Positions 25,406-32,288 of a stretch of DNA of 34,701 bases are shown here, piece after piece; the first letter of the stretch is position 1; each line of letters starts with the position of its first letter. Source of the stretch: Pseudomonadota bacterium (GTDB lineage: Bacteria; Pseudomonadota; Alphaproteobacteria; Micropepsales; Micropepsaceae); contig JAKOQZ010000102.1 in assembly GCA_029778105.1 (NCBI GenBank), positions 1 through 34,701 on the forward strand, read 5' to 3'. Made by a program: the position numbers and the translations under genes. The notes under the pieces were generated by a model that searched no databases, was not told the DNA's origin, and worked only from the letters and a program-made list of their open reading frames with translations.

Positions 25406-26152
25406 ATGACGGGCAAGATCAGGGTCGGGATCGGCGGGTGGACGTTCGAGCCGTGGCGCGGGGTGTTCTATCCGGACGGTCTGCCCCAGAAAAAAGAGCT
25501 GGAGTTCGCGTCGCAGGCGCTCACCTCGATCGAGATCAACGGCACCTATTACTCGACCTTCAAGCCCGACAGCTGGCGCAAATGGCGCGAAGAGACGCCG
25601 GACAATTTCGTGTTCGCGGTGAAGGCTTCGCGGTTCTGCACCAATCGGCGCGTGCTTGGCGAGGCCAAGGACTCGATCGGAAAGTTCCTGAACCAGGGCC
25701 TGAGCGAGCTGGGGCCGAAACTGGGGCCGATCAACTGGCAGTTCATGGCGACGAAAAAATTCGATGCGACCGACTTCGCGTCGTTCCTGAAGCTGCTGCC
25801 CGAGACGCTGGACGGGCTGACGCTGCGCCACGCGGTGGAGGTACGCAGCCCGTCTTTCGTGACCAAGGAGTTCGTGACGATGGCGCGCGACCACAACGTG
25901 GCCATCGTGACCGCGAAGGACGAGGCGTTTCCCGAGATCGACGAACGGACGGCGGACTTTACCTATGCCCGGTTCATGGCGACGTCGGACGACCTGGCCG
26001 AAGGCGTCAGCAAGACGGAGCTGACGGCGCTCGGGAAACAGGCCAGGGCCTGGGCGGAAGGCGGCGACGTGTTCGCCTATTTCATCTCCGGCGCGAAAGT
26101 GCGCAACCCTGCCGCCGCGCAGGCGCTGATCAAGCTGCTGGCGAAGGGGTGA
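25406..26152 (+). CDS. DUF72 family protein (YecE-like)
   Basis: 248-residue protein of the DUF72/YecE family, a TIM-barrel-type fold of unknown activity. Diagnostic features are the N-terminal RVGIGGWTFEPWRGVFYPDGLPQK, EINGTYYSTFKPDSWRKWRE, FVFAVKASRF, and the later FTYARFMA and VFAYFISGAKV. AAGGAGA precedes the ATG. It is divergent from recQ, with only 63 bp between start codons, so the promoters overlap. The 3' end overlaps the ceramidase-like gene by 23 bp on the opposite strand. Confidence 0.92.
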   Translation: MTGKIRVGIGGWTFEPWRGVFYPDGLPQKKELEFASQALTSIEINGTYYSTFKPDSWRKWREETPDNFVFAVKASRFCTNRRVLGEAKDSIGKFLNQGLSELGPKLGPINWQFMATKKFDATDFASFLKLLPETLDGLTLRHAVEVRSPSFVTKEFVTMARDHNVAIVTAKDEAFPEIDERTADFTYARFMATSDDLAEGVSKTELTALGKQARAWAEGGDVFAYFISGAKVRNPAAAQALIKLLAKG

Positions 26153-26804
26153 AACGGCCGGCATAGCCAAGGCGTACCAGTGTCAGCATCAGCAGGAAGG
26201 CGGCGCTGGACAGGAAGATGTGCCACAGGAAGTGGGAGCCCTGATCGAGATGGGCGCAGGCCTGGGCATCAAGGCTACGCGCTGTAAGCGCGATGAGGGC
26301 GAACCCCAAAGCTGCGACGCCCGTCATCGCCGCGCTGCGCGACACCGCGACGGTGCGCGCGACGAGCCAGACGCCGACCAGAACAACGACGCCGCCGCGC
26401 AGGATCGCCCAGCCGCCGGGCAGATCGAGGTCGATAAAGCGGGCGATGAAGGGGAAGGCGATGAGGACGCCGAGCGCAACGGCGGCCTGCCAGAGCGGCG
26501 CGACCTTGCGGGCCCACAGGAAGGCAGCGACCGCGACAAGCACCAGCGCCGGCCAGACGTCGAGCGCGAGCGCCCAGCGCGTGCGCAGGCCGTGCCACAA
26601 CACGCTGCCTGCGCCGTTGAGCACCAGAAGGGCGCCGAGCACGAGCAGCACCGCAGGCGGCGGGCGATAACGCAGCGCCAGCCCCAAGGTCAGAAGGCCA
26701 AAAAAGACGATGACGAAACTGGAGATGGCGTTCCAGGGCTCGACCGGGAAAATGCCATTGATCAGAGCTGGCGTTTCGCAATATTGCGGGCCGAAGCGTT
26801 CCAT
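26130..26804 (-). CDS. Ceramidase-family (CREST) membrane hydrolase
   Basis: 224-residue polytopic membrane protein with about seven helices, resembling alkaline ceramidase and other CREST hydrolases. The N-terminal CETPALINGIFPVEPWNAISS pattern resembles the conserved start (Cys, EP.N..S). GSVLWHGLRTRWALALDVWP supplies the Ser-His-Asp-type residues, and GSHFLWHIFLS has the C-terminal histidines. These are the zinc-site positions expected for the superfamily. Start ATG at 26804; a TTG one codon earlier is an alternative. Whether the substrate is ceramide or another lipid amide is unknown. Confidence 0.85.
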   Translation of the reverse strand: MERFGPQYCETPALINGIFPVEPWNAISSFVIVFFGLLTLGLALRYRPPPAVLLVLGALLVLNGAGSVLWHGLRTRWALALDVWPALVLVAVAAFLWARKVAPLWQAAVALGVLIAFPFIARFIDLDLPGGWAILRGGVVVLVGVWLVARTVAVSRSAAMTGVAALGFALIALTARSLDAQACAHLDQGSHFLWHIFLSSAAFLLMLTLVRLGYAGRFTPSPAA

Positions 26805-26835
26805 CAAGACCGACTGTTTGCCGAAGAGATCCCGA

Positions 26836-27393
26836 TCATACGAGCGGCCAGGTCTTCAGGTCGATATGCCGGCCCTGCCCCACAAGGCTGTGCACGAGCA
26901 CGATCTCGCGAACCGGCCAGCTGATCGGGTCGATGGGCGTTTCCGGCACCGGCGTGCGATCATAAAGCAGCGTGACATGCGGCGTGAAGGATGACTTGCC
27001 CGCGCCGACAAGGCCGACGCGCCTCATCTCCGAGACCAGCAATTTCTGCAGGAAACGCAGCCCCATCACGCCGTCACCTCCGCCCAGGACCAGCGGCATG
27101 CCGCCCGGCTTGCCCTTGAAGGAATACATCCGGTCGAAGGTGACGTGCAGCGGCCGCGCCTGGAGCGATGCCATCGCGCGGCTGGCGGTTTCGACAAGAG
27201 CGGAATCGTAGTCGCCGACCAGAGCGAGCGTCGCGTGGAGACGCTCTTCCGGAATGGCCGCGCCCTTGAGGCCGAACAGATCGCGCGAGCGGTGCGTCAG
27301 CCGCGAAATCTCGCTGGCGATCGCCGGCGGCGGTCGAACCGCAAAAAACAACGTCTCGGCGGGCATCGGTGGACGGCTGACCTCGGCACTCAT
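26836..27393 (-). CDS. RNA 2',3'-cyclic phosphodiesterase / 2'-5' RNA ligase (ThpR/LigT)
   Basis: 185-residue member of the 2H phosphoesterase superfamily. The two HxT motifs are HATLAL (about residue 53) and HVTLLYD (about residue 141), separated by the usual distance. FFAVRPPP at the N-terminus is typical. The enzyme hydrolyses 2',3'-cyclic phosphate ends of RNA or joins 2'-5' linkages; the biological substrate is unclear. ATG at 27393 is chosen. It lies 31 bp upstream of the ceramidase-like gene on the same strand and runs away from recX. Confidence 0.9.
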   Translation of the reverse strand: MSAEVSRPPMPAETLFFAVRPPPAIASEISRLTHRSRDLFGLKGAAIPEERLHATLALVGDYDSALVETASRAMASLQARPLHVTFDRMYSFKGKPGGMPLVLGGGDGVMGLRFLQKLLVSEMRRVGLVGAGKSSFTPHVTLLYDRTPVPETPIDPISWPVREIVLVHSLVGQGRHIDLKTWPLV

Positions 27394-27468
27394 CTGACAT
27401 CTCACATTCCACACAAAGAACATAAAGAGAACTTTTGTAGCCGGCAAGGGCTGCGATAGAGCTTGGTC

Positions 27469-28005
27469 ATGCGACGCCCCGACATCGACTCGCTGAAGCG
27501 TTCTGCCCTCGCCTATCTCGCCCGCTACGCCGCCAGCCGGGCGATGCTGCGCGAGGTGCTGGGGCGGCGCGTCCGGCGCTGGGCGCGGGCGACAGGCGCG
27601 GCCGAGGATGGGGTGGCCGCCGCCCTGCACGCGGCGGACGAGGCCGTTGAGGCCGCGGCCCGCGCCGGGCTGGTGGACGATGCCCGCTTCGCGGCGGGGC
27701 GGACGGCGACGCTGGTGCGGCGGGGATGGCCCGAGCGGCGGATCAGGGCGGCGCTGGGGCAGAAGGGCATCGACGGCGAAACGGCGCGGACCGCGCTGGC
27801 GGAGGCGGAGCTGGACGATTCGGCGGCGGCCCGGCGCTTTGCAGCGCGGCGGCGGCTGGGGCCGTGGCGCAGCGCCGGCGCGCGTGCCGAGCGGCGGGAG
27901 AAGGACATCGCGGCGATGATGCGGGCCGGTTTCTCGCTGACCCATGCGCGGGCGGCGATCGACGATACGGTATCGGAGCACTCCAGCGACGAAATGGACG
28001 GTTGA
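27469..28005 (+). CDS. recX: Regulatory protein RecX
   Basis: 178-residue protein of the RecX family that inhibits RecA. The protein is largely alpha-helical with three-helix repeats. Typical segments are ALAYLARYAASRAMLREVLGRRV, LVDDARFAAGRTATLVRRGWPERRIRAAL and KGIDGETARTAL. Start ATG at 27469; a TTG at 27463 is in frame just before it. No recA gene lies near. The stop is 50 bp before the DUF2189 gene, with which it is probably co-transcribed. Confidence 0.88.
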   Translation: MRRPDIDSLKRSALAYLARYAASRAMLREVLGRRVRRWARATGAAEDGVAAALHAADEAVEAAARAGLVDDARFAAGRTATLVRRGWPERRIRAALGQKGIDGETARTALAEAELDDSAAARRFAARRRLGPWRSAGARAERREKDIAAMMRAGFSLTHARAAIDDTVSEHSSDEMDG

Positions 28006-28055
28006 ACCCGGCGGCGCTGCGCCTTTCCCTTGGCGAAAATATCGGGGAGGCGAGT

Positions 28056-28874
28056 ATGAGCGTTTCTGAGGAGTCGCAGACGGAGACAGAGGGGCGCGGC
28101 ACACTGCCGAAGGTGCGGGAGATCGGCTTTTCCGCGCCATTCGGATGGCTGGCGGGGGCGTGGCGGGACCTGTGGCGGGCGCCCGTGCCGTGCCTGATCT
28201 ATGGCGTGGCGATGGCGGCGGTGAGCGCAGGACTGGTGGCGCTGCTGGTGGTGACGAACGCCTCGTTCCTGGCGCTGTCGCTGACATGCGGGTTCGTGTT
28301 CGTGGCGCCGATGCTGGCGATGGGGCTGTATGAGGCGGGCCGTGTGCTGGAGGCCGGCGGGCGGCCGACGCTGACGCAGATGGTGTTCGTCAAACGGGCG
28401 TTCTCGAGCGACGCGGCGTATCTGGGGCTGTTCCTGCTGCTGATCTATCTGCTGTGGGGGCGGATCGCGCAGCTGGTCTATGGCCTGTCGACCTGGCACC
28501 TGCACGACACGGTGGAGAAGTTTGTGACGTTCGCCCTGACCACCGGCGAGGGGCACGACATGCTGATGACCGGCACAATGATCGGCGGGGTGATCGCCTT
28601 TTTCGTCTATATGAGCGTCGTGGTGGCGGCGCCGATGCTGCTGGACCGGCGGACCAATGTGTTTGCAGCGACGGTGACCAGCTTTACCGCGGTGGCGGCC
28701 AATCCCGGGCCGATGCTGGTGTGGGCCGGGATCATTGTGACGCTGCTGCTGGCGTCGGCGGCGACGGGGTTCGCGGCGTTCATCATCGTGTTCCCTCTGC
28801 TGGGGCTGGCGAGCTGGCGGGCCTACCGGGCGCTGGTGGATGAGGGCAGCGGGGCCGACCAGACCTCGAGGTGA
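28056..28874 (+). CDS. DUF2189 family membrane protein
   Basis: 272-residue polytopic membrane protein recognised as DUF2189. The N-terminus LPKVREIGFSAPFGWLAGAWRDLWRAPVP is the family signature, and about six transmembrane helices follow (from CLIYGVAMAAVSAGLVALLV to LVWAGIIVTLLLASAATGFA). ATG at 28056 is preceded by GGGAGG; the open frame upstream overlaps recX in another frame and is rejected. Its last 52 bp overlap the 3' end of the GST-like gene on the opposite strand. Function is unknown. Confidence 0.88.
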   Translation: MSVSEESQTETEGRGTLPKVREIGFSAPFGWLAGAWRDLWRAPVPCLIYGVAMAAVSAGLVALLVVTNASFLALSLTCGFVFVAPMLAMGLYEAGRVLEAGGRPTLTQMVFVKRAFSSDAAYLGLFLLLIYLLWGRIAQLVYGLSTWHLHDTVEKFVTFALTTGEGHDMLMTGTMIGGVIAFFVYMSVVVAAPMLLDRRTNVFAATVTSFTAVAANPGPMLVWAGIIVTLLLASAATGFAAFIIVFPLLGLASWRAYRALVDEGSGADQTSR

Positions 28875-30031
28875 CCCTTGCGCTCGACCCGGCGGAGGGT
28901 GCGCAGGGTGAGGAGGTCGGCGAGGCCCGTTTCCGCGAGGAGCGCCTGCATGGCCGCGCGATCTTCCGGGGCGGCGGCGTCGACCGCGTCCTGGATCTTC
29001 TGCAGGAGGTAGAGGCGGTAGGGCATGACCGCGACGGTGACCGGCACGCCGCGCCAGAGGAATTCGGCATGGCCGATGATGCGGGTTTCGGTGCGCTCGA
29101 GCCCCGATGTGCCGGGCGCGATGTCGGGCCGGGCGGCGAGCCATGCGTTGGCAAAGCCGACATAGGCGCGGATTTCGGGAAGGTAGTCGTCGGCGATGAA
29201 ACGCAGCAGCGCCATGAGGGTTTCGGGCACGGCGTCGGCGGCGAAGAGATCTTCGGGCGGGCGGCCATATTCGCCGGCGTCGTGATCGGCGGCGTTCATG
29301 CGCTCGGTCCAGCGCCAGACGCGGAAGGCGGCTGATTTCATGAGCGCGGCGGGCGCGGGATCGCGCGCCAGATGGGCGTAGAGCGGCGCGATGAGGCCGA
29401 AATCGCCGATGGTGGGGCGGCCGCCCAGCAGATAGGGCGCGGCGGCGAGATGGGCGTCGAAGAGCGCGAGGAACTCGGCATAGGCGGCCTCGACCGCCGG
29501 GATCGACTCATCCGACACGCCGAAGCTGGCCATCGCCTTGCGCATACGGGTGGAGGCCATGTCGAAGACCGCGGCCGCGACATCGGGCCCGGCGCCGGTG
29601 GGCGCGAGGGCGGCGGGAAAATCGGCCGCGAGGAAGGCGCGGTTCTGGGCGTCGAAATTCCAGCGATAATGCATGGCGGGGCGCAGCAGCCCCTCGCCGC
29701 CGAACAGCTCGAAGATGTGACCGATGAGGCGGTGGCGGGGCGTGGGGGCATGGACGCCCCAGCGCGGCGTGACGCCCGGCGCGTGGCCGCCATCGAACCA
29801 GGCGATGATGTCGGAGCCATCCTGCACCAGCGCGCCCTCGGCGGTCTGCAGCACGGGGATGATCCAGCGGCCGAGCGCGGGCACGATGCGCTCGCGGAAT
29901 TCCGCCTCCCCCGCCGCTGCGTTTTCGAAGGGGATGGACTGCTTGATGAGATAGGACCGCGCCTTGCCGGTGTAGAGCGAGCCGGGGGTGCCATAGAGGC
30001 GGAACGGGGCGGCGGCGGACGGAGCGGACAT
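28823..30031 (-). CDS. Glutathione S-transferase-like protein (long form)
   Basis: 402 residues. The N-terminal thioredoxin-like domain begins FRLYGTPGSLYTGKARSYLIKQSIPFE and contains WIIPVLQTAEG (the cis-Pro) and VQDGSDIIAWFD, typical GST G-site elements. The helical domain follows, with YLLGGRPTIGDFGLIAPLYAHL, the standard GST C-terminal motif. About 150 further residues (VPETLMALLRFIADDYLPEIRAYV to the end) form an unusual extension beyond the roughly 220-residue family norm. Catalysis is not assured. The gene converges on DUF2189 with a 52-bp overlap. Confidence 0.85.
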   Translation of the reverse strand: MSAPSAAAPFRLYGTPGSLYTGKARSYLIKQSIPFENAAAGEAEFRERIVPALGRWIIPVLQTAEGALVQDGSDIIAWFDGGHAPGVTPRWGVHAPTPRHRLIGHIFELFGGEGLLRPAMHYRWNFDAQNRAFLAADFPAALAPTGAGPDVAAAVFDMASTRMRKAMASFGVSDESIPAVEAAYAEFLALFDAHLAAAPYLLGGRPTIGDFGLIAPLYAHLARDPAPAALMKSAAFRVWRWTERMNAADHDAGEYGRPPEDLFAADAVPETLMALLRFIADDYLPEIRAYVGFANAWLAARPDIAPGTSGLERTETRIIGHAEFLWRGVPVTVAVMPYRLYLLQKIQDAVDAAAPEDRAAMQALLAETGLADLLTLRTLRRVERKGHLEVWSAPLPSSTSAR

Positions 30032-30471
30032 AGGCGGGCGGCTTTCCTGGCGCGTGTTGGTCTTATGGCCGCGCGGAGGCGCGGAGGCCGGACTGTCGAT
30101 TGTGGCACGCCCCGCGTCAATATCTCGCGCCCGTCAGGCCGCCCGGCCGGGGTGGGGTTGTTTTCATGTTTTTCCACCCCCCTCCCCCCTCCTCCTCCTC
30201 CTCAGTCGCCGCCTGGGGCTGGGGCCGAGCCTGCGCCTGCGCCTGCGCACGCGCGCTCGGGGCATTCGTTGGCGCGGGCGGGCATTCGTTTGCCGGTTTT
30301 CGCCAGGGCGGGCGTTCGTTGGTCTTCGTTTGTCACTGAAGCCTCACGCTGCCCGCGCCCTCTGCCGCGCTCTGGGCCAGCCGGGATGGCGGGCCACCAC
30401 CCGATATAGGGCGCGAGCCATATCAGGACAATAGTCTTATCGGAATTTCCCGTTGCGGGCGACGGCGCGCC
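30032..30471. other. Repeat-rich intergenic region, no gene seen
   Basis: 440 bp without a plausible coding frame. It holds a 27-base pure pyrimidine run (30177-30203), three tandem CTGCGC hexamers (30231-30248), an alternating purine-pyrimidine stretch (about 30245-30256), and phased copies of GGC(A/G)TTCGTT. The low-complexity tracts lie on the GST promoter side. The rest is unremarkable GC-rich DNA. Confidence 0.6.
30251..30330 (-). repeat. Phased decamer repeats GGCRTTCGTT (AACGAAYGCC on minus)
   Basis: GGCATTCGTT at 30261 and 30281, GGCGTTCGTT at 30311 and GGTCTTCGTT at 30321. Starts are 20, 30 and 10 bp apart, all multiples of ten. Three of them have a G/C-only 10-mer before them, suggesting an original 20-bp unit. 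Confidence 0.65.
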
Positions 30472-31169
30472 CTAGCCCGGGGAGGCGGATTTCAGGAGGG
30501 CGAGTTCGGCGCGGAGGGTATCGCGTTCGGCCTCGGCGGCGTGGAGGCGTTGCCAGAGGGGAGCGGCGACCCGGGCCACCTCGGCTTGCGTGAAGCGCGG
30601 GGTGATGTGCTGGGGGCAGTTCCAGTCAAATGCCCAGGTCAATTAGTGGCGCATCGCCTTATCGAAAAACCGGCGTCCACTTTTTCGGGCGATGCGCGGC
30701 TGAATCACGATGCCGCGCTCGACGCGGGCGGCGTAGGCGGCGTCTTCCAGGCGGGTGAGGGTTTCGGGGTCGTCGGCCTGGCGGGCGTGGCCGATGAGTT
30801 TCAGCCGGCGCTGGTGCGGGATAATTCCCAAGAGGATCAGCGAGACGCGGTCGTTCCCGTTCAGGTTGCCGACGCTGACATATTGGCGGGCCCAAGGAAA
30901 TCGGCGAAGCCGAGCGTGCGGTCGTCCAGACATTTGAGGAACCCCGGCGGGGCCCAAGATGCTGGACATAGGGCCAGCCGGTTTCCGAGACGCTGGGTAG
31001 ACAAGAAACTGTCGCGCGCGGCGATGAAGGCGCGCTCGGCCTCGCCCAGCGTATCGCGCGGATCGGCCTGAGGCGCATCCAACCGCTCATAGGCCCGGCG
31101 CGAACCCTCAGCCTCCTGCACCGCCCGCACGGCCGGGGTGAACATGAGCTGGGAGAAGCGGCGGGTCAT
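30472..31169 (-). pseudogene. Broken PPOX-family (pyridoxamine 5'-phosphate oxidase-like) flavoprotein gene
   Basis: A once ~200-residue FMN-binding protein can be rebuilt only across several frames. It starts MTRRFSQLMFTPAVRAVQEA (ATG 31169; an earlier ATG at 31196 is possible) and runs through AERAFIAARDSFL. It then needs a frame change near 31000 to read ETGWPYVQHLG, another near 30950 for PPGFLKCLDDRTLGFADF, and a third near 30890 for RQYVSVGNLNGNDRVS and the rest. The third frame reaches ARVERGIVI, then runs into a palindromic element that brings a TAA stop at 30643-30645. The same frame resumes as AFDWNCPQHITPRFTQAEVARV and ends at 30472. Short sequencing errors could make one or two frameshifts, but not the inserted element. 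Family assignment rests on FLKCLDD-, NCPQHITPRF-type motifs. Confidence 0.82.
30649..30697. repeat. Palindromic element inserted in the PPOX pseudogene
   Basis: GCGCATCGCC (30649-30658) pairs with GGCGATGCGC (30688-30697). Inside, CGAAAAA (30663-30669) pairs with TTTTTCG (30681-30687) around an 11-base loop. The result is a 49-bp stem-loop with a 4-base bulge. The minus strand reads GAAAAAGTGG and CCGGTTTTTCG, a look shared with small palindromic elements scattered in alphaproteobacterial genomes. No second copy was seen in this window. Confidence 0.7.
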
Positions 31170-31255
31170 GGTTGGGGGATCGATTTTTGTCGCCAATAGA
31201 ATTTGTGGTGACGGACATCGGCGTTAGTCAGCCGCAACCGGCAAATGTCACCGTG

Positions 31256-31302
31256 CGTGTGCAATACCCCTATGTCCTTAGGACATAGGGGTATTGCACA
31301 CG
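31256..31302. promoter_or_regulatory. 47-bp perfect palindrome 1 (putative AbiEi operator)
   Basis: Left arm 31256-31278 (CGTGTGCAATACCCC, then TATGTCCT), one central T (31279), right arm 31280-31302. The 23-bp arms are exact complements. The core GTCCT-T-AGGAC recurs in the second palindrome. AbiEi antitoxins are known to repress their own operon by binding inverted repeats in the promoter, so this is the likely distal operator. Confidence 0.8.
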
Positions 31303-31327
31303 TTCGTCAACCCCGCCCAGAAAATAC

Positions 31328-31357
31328 TTGACATTGGCATGATACGAGGTGCATACG
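31328..31357 (+). promoter_or_regulatory. Candidate promoter of the AbiE-like operon
   Basis: A perfect TTGACA (31328-31333) lies between the two palindromes. The -10 region would fall inside palindrome 2 (CATACG at 31352-31357, 18-bp spacing, poor match). If real, binding to palindrome 2 would occlude it directly. Confidence 0.4.
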
Positions 31358-31385
31358 TCCTAAGGACGTATGCACCTCGTATCAT
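31339..31385. promoter_or_regulatory. 47-bp perfect palindrome 2 (putative AbiEi operator)
   Basis: Left arm 31339-31361 (ATGATACGAGGTGCATACG, then TCCT), central A (31362), right arm 31363-31385. The 23-bp arms are exact complements. It ends 3 bp before the AbiEi start codon, so the mRNA would be nearly leaderless or begin with half of a hairpin. It shares only the GTCCT-N-AGGAC core and short neighbouring similarity with palindrome 1. Confidence 0.8.
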
Positions 31386-31388
31386 ATC

Positions 31389-32288
31389 ATGCTATTCTCT
31401 GAAGCTTTCCAATTAATGGTAGAGCGACTGCGGAAGCCAGTCACAACCGAATATGAATTGTTCCAGATTGGCTGGAGATTAGCTTACAGCGGAAAATTTG
31501 ACAACCTTCCAATGTCGCGGGTTCCGAAGACCTGGGACAAGGCGAGACTCAACTCAGCTATAAAGATTTTGCGCCGAAAGCGCGTAATTGTTGAAGATCA
31601 TGATTTTAAGTCCGGCGTTTGGCGAATAGTGCAAGCGACATCAGCAGGTACGGCTGAGGAAGTCTGTTGTTTGTCCGATCCATTCTGCTACGTTTCGCAT
31701 CTCTCAGCAATGCAGCGTTACGGGCTTACCAATAGATCTCCACATTCATTACATCTCACAACTCCAAGTCGCCCCATATGGAGCGGCCTTCGCGACGAAC
31801 AGTTTGAAAAACACTATGCTGACTATCCGTATCTCGATCGCTTAAAACTGTTACACTATTCGCCCAATGACATTGTTAGAGGACAACGGGTAATAATTCA
31901 CGTATCTTCCAGCCCTGCGGCCCCAATTCTCGATAGAACTACTAACGGGCGAATAGCTTCTATCGGGCGGACGTTCTTAGACATGATATCCGAGCCACAT
32001 TTATGTGGAGGAATGCCCCATGTTGTTGACGCTTGGACGAACCACGCCAACGCCTGGATCGACCAGATCATTCCTGAAATCGACAAATCATCACATAAGT
32101 TGACGAAAGTCCGCGCAGGCTACCTGATAAGCGAAAGACTCGGACTCTCAGACCATCGAGTGGAAGCTTGGAAAAACTTTTCGCAGAGAGGCGGATCACA
32201 GAAGCTTGACCCCGAAAAGCCGTATTCTAAACTTTTTTCGGAAACGTGGAAAATCTCTATAAACGTCCAAGATAGCGATGATGACTGA
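31389..32288 (+). CDS. Type IV toxin-antitoxin AbiEi family antitoxin
   Basis: 299 residues. The N-terminal region (EYELFQIGWRLAYSGKF, ARLNSAIKILRRKRVIV) is a winged-helix DNA-binding domain. The mid-part CCLSDPFCYVSHLSAMQRYGLTNRSPHSLHLTTPSR is the family hallmark. The C-terminal half, with the antitoxin function in the family, includes GRIASIGRTFLDMISEPHLCGGM and a helical end. The AbiEi role is twofold: operon repressor and neutraliser of the partner. The gene overlaps the toxin gene by 11 bp. The DNA is much more AT-rich than the surrounding chromosome, with ATA, TTA and AGA codons, so it was probably acquired. No Shine-Dalgarno is visible before the ATG. Confidence 0.88.
   Translation: MLFSEAFQLMVERLRKPVTTEYELFQIGWRLAYSGKFDNLPMSRVPKTWDKARLNSAIKILRRKRVIVEDHDFKSGVWRIVQATSAGTAEEVCCLSDPFCYVSHLSAMQRYGLTNRSPHSLHLTTPSRPIWSGLRDEQFEKHYADYPYLDRLKLLHYSPNDIVRGQRVIIHVSSSPAAPILDRTTNGRIASIGRTFLDMISEPHLCGGMPHVVDAWTNHANAWIDQIIPEIDKSSHKLTKVRAGYLISERLGLSDHRVEAWKNFSQRGGSQKLDPEKPYSKLFSETWKISINVQDSDDD

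Noticed and set aside
25343-26170. N-terminal extension of the recQ frame making an 894-residue protein
   Set aside because: The extension is antisense to the well-supported DUF72 gene, and the RecQ N-terminus begins naturally at 25342.
30643-31196. Three overlapping small genes on the minus strand
   Set aside because: Their translations join into one PPOX protein across frames, so they are fragments of a single pseudogene.
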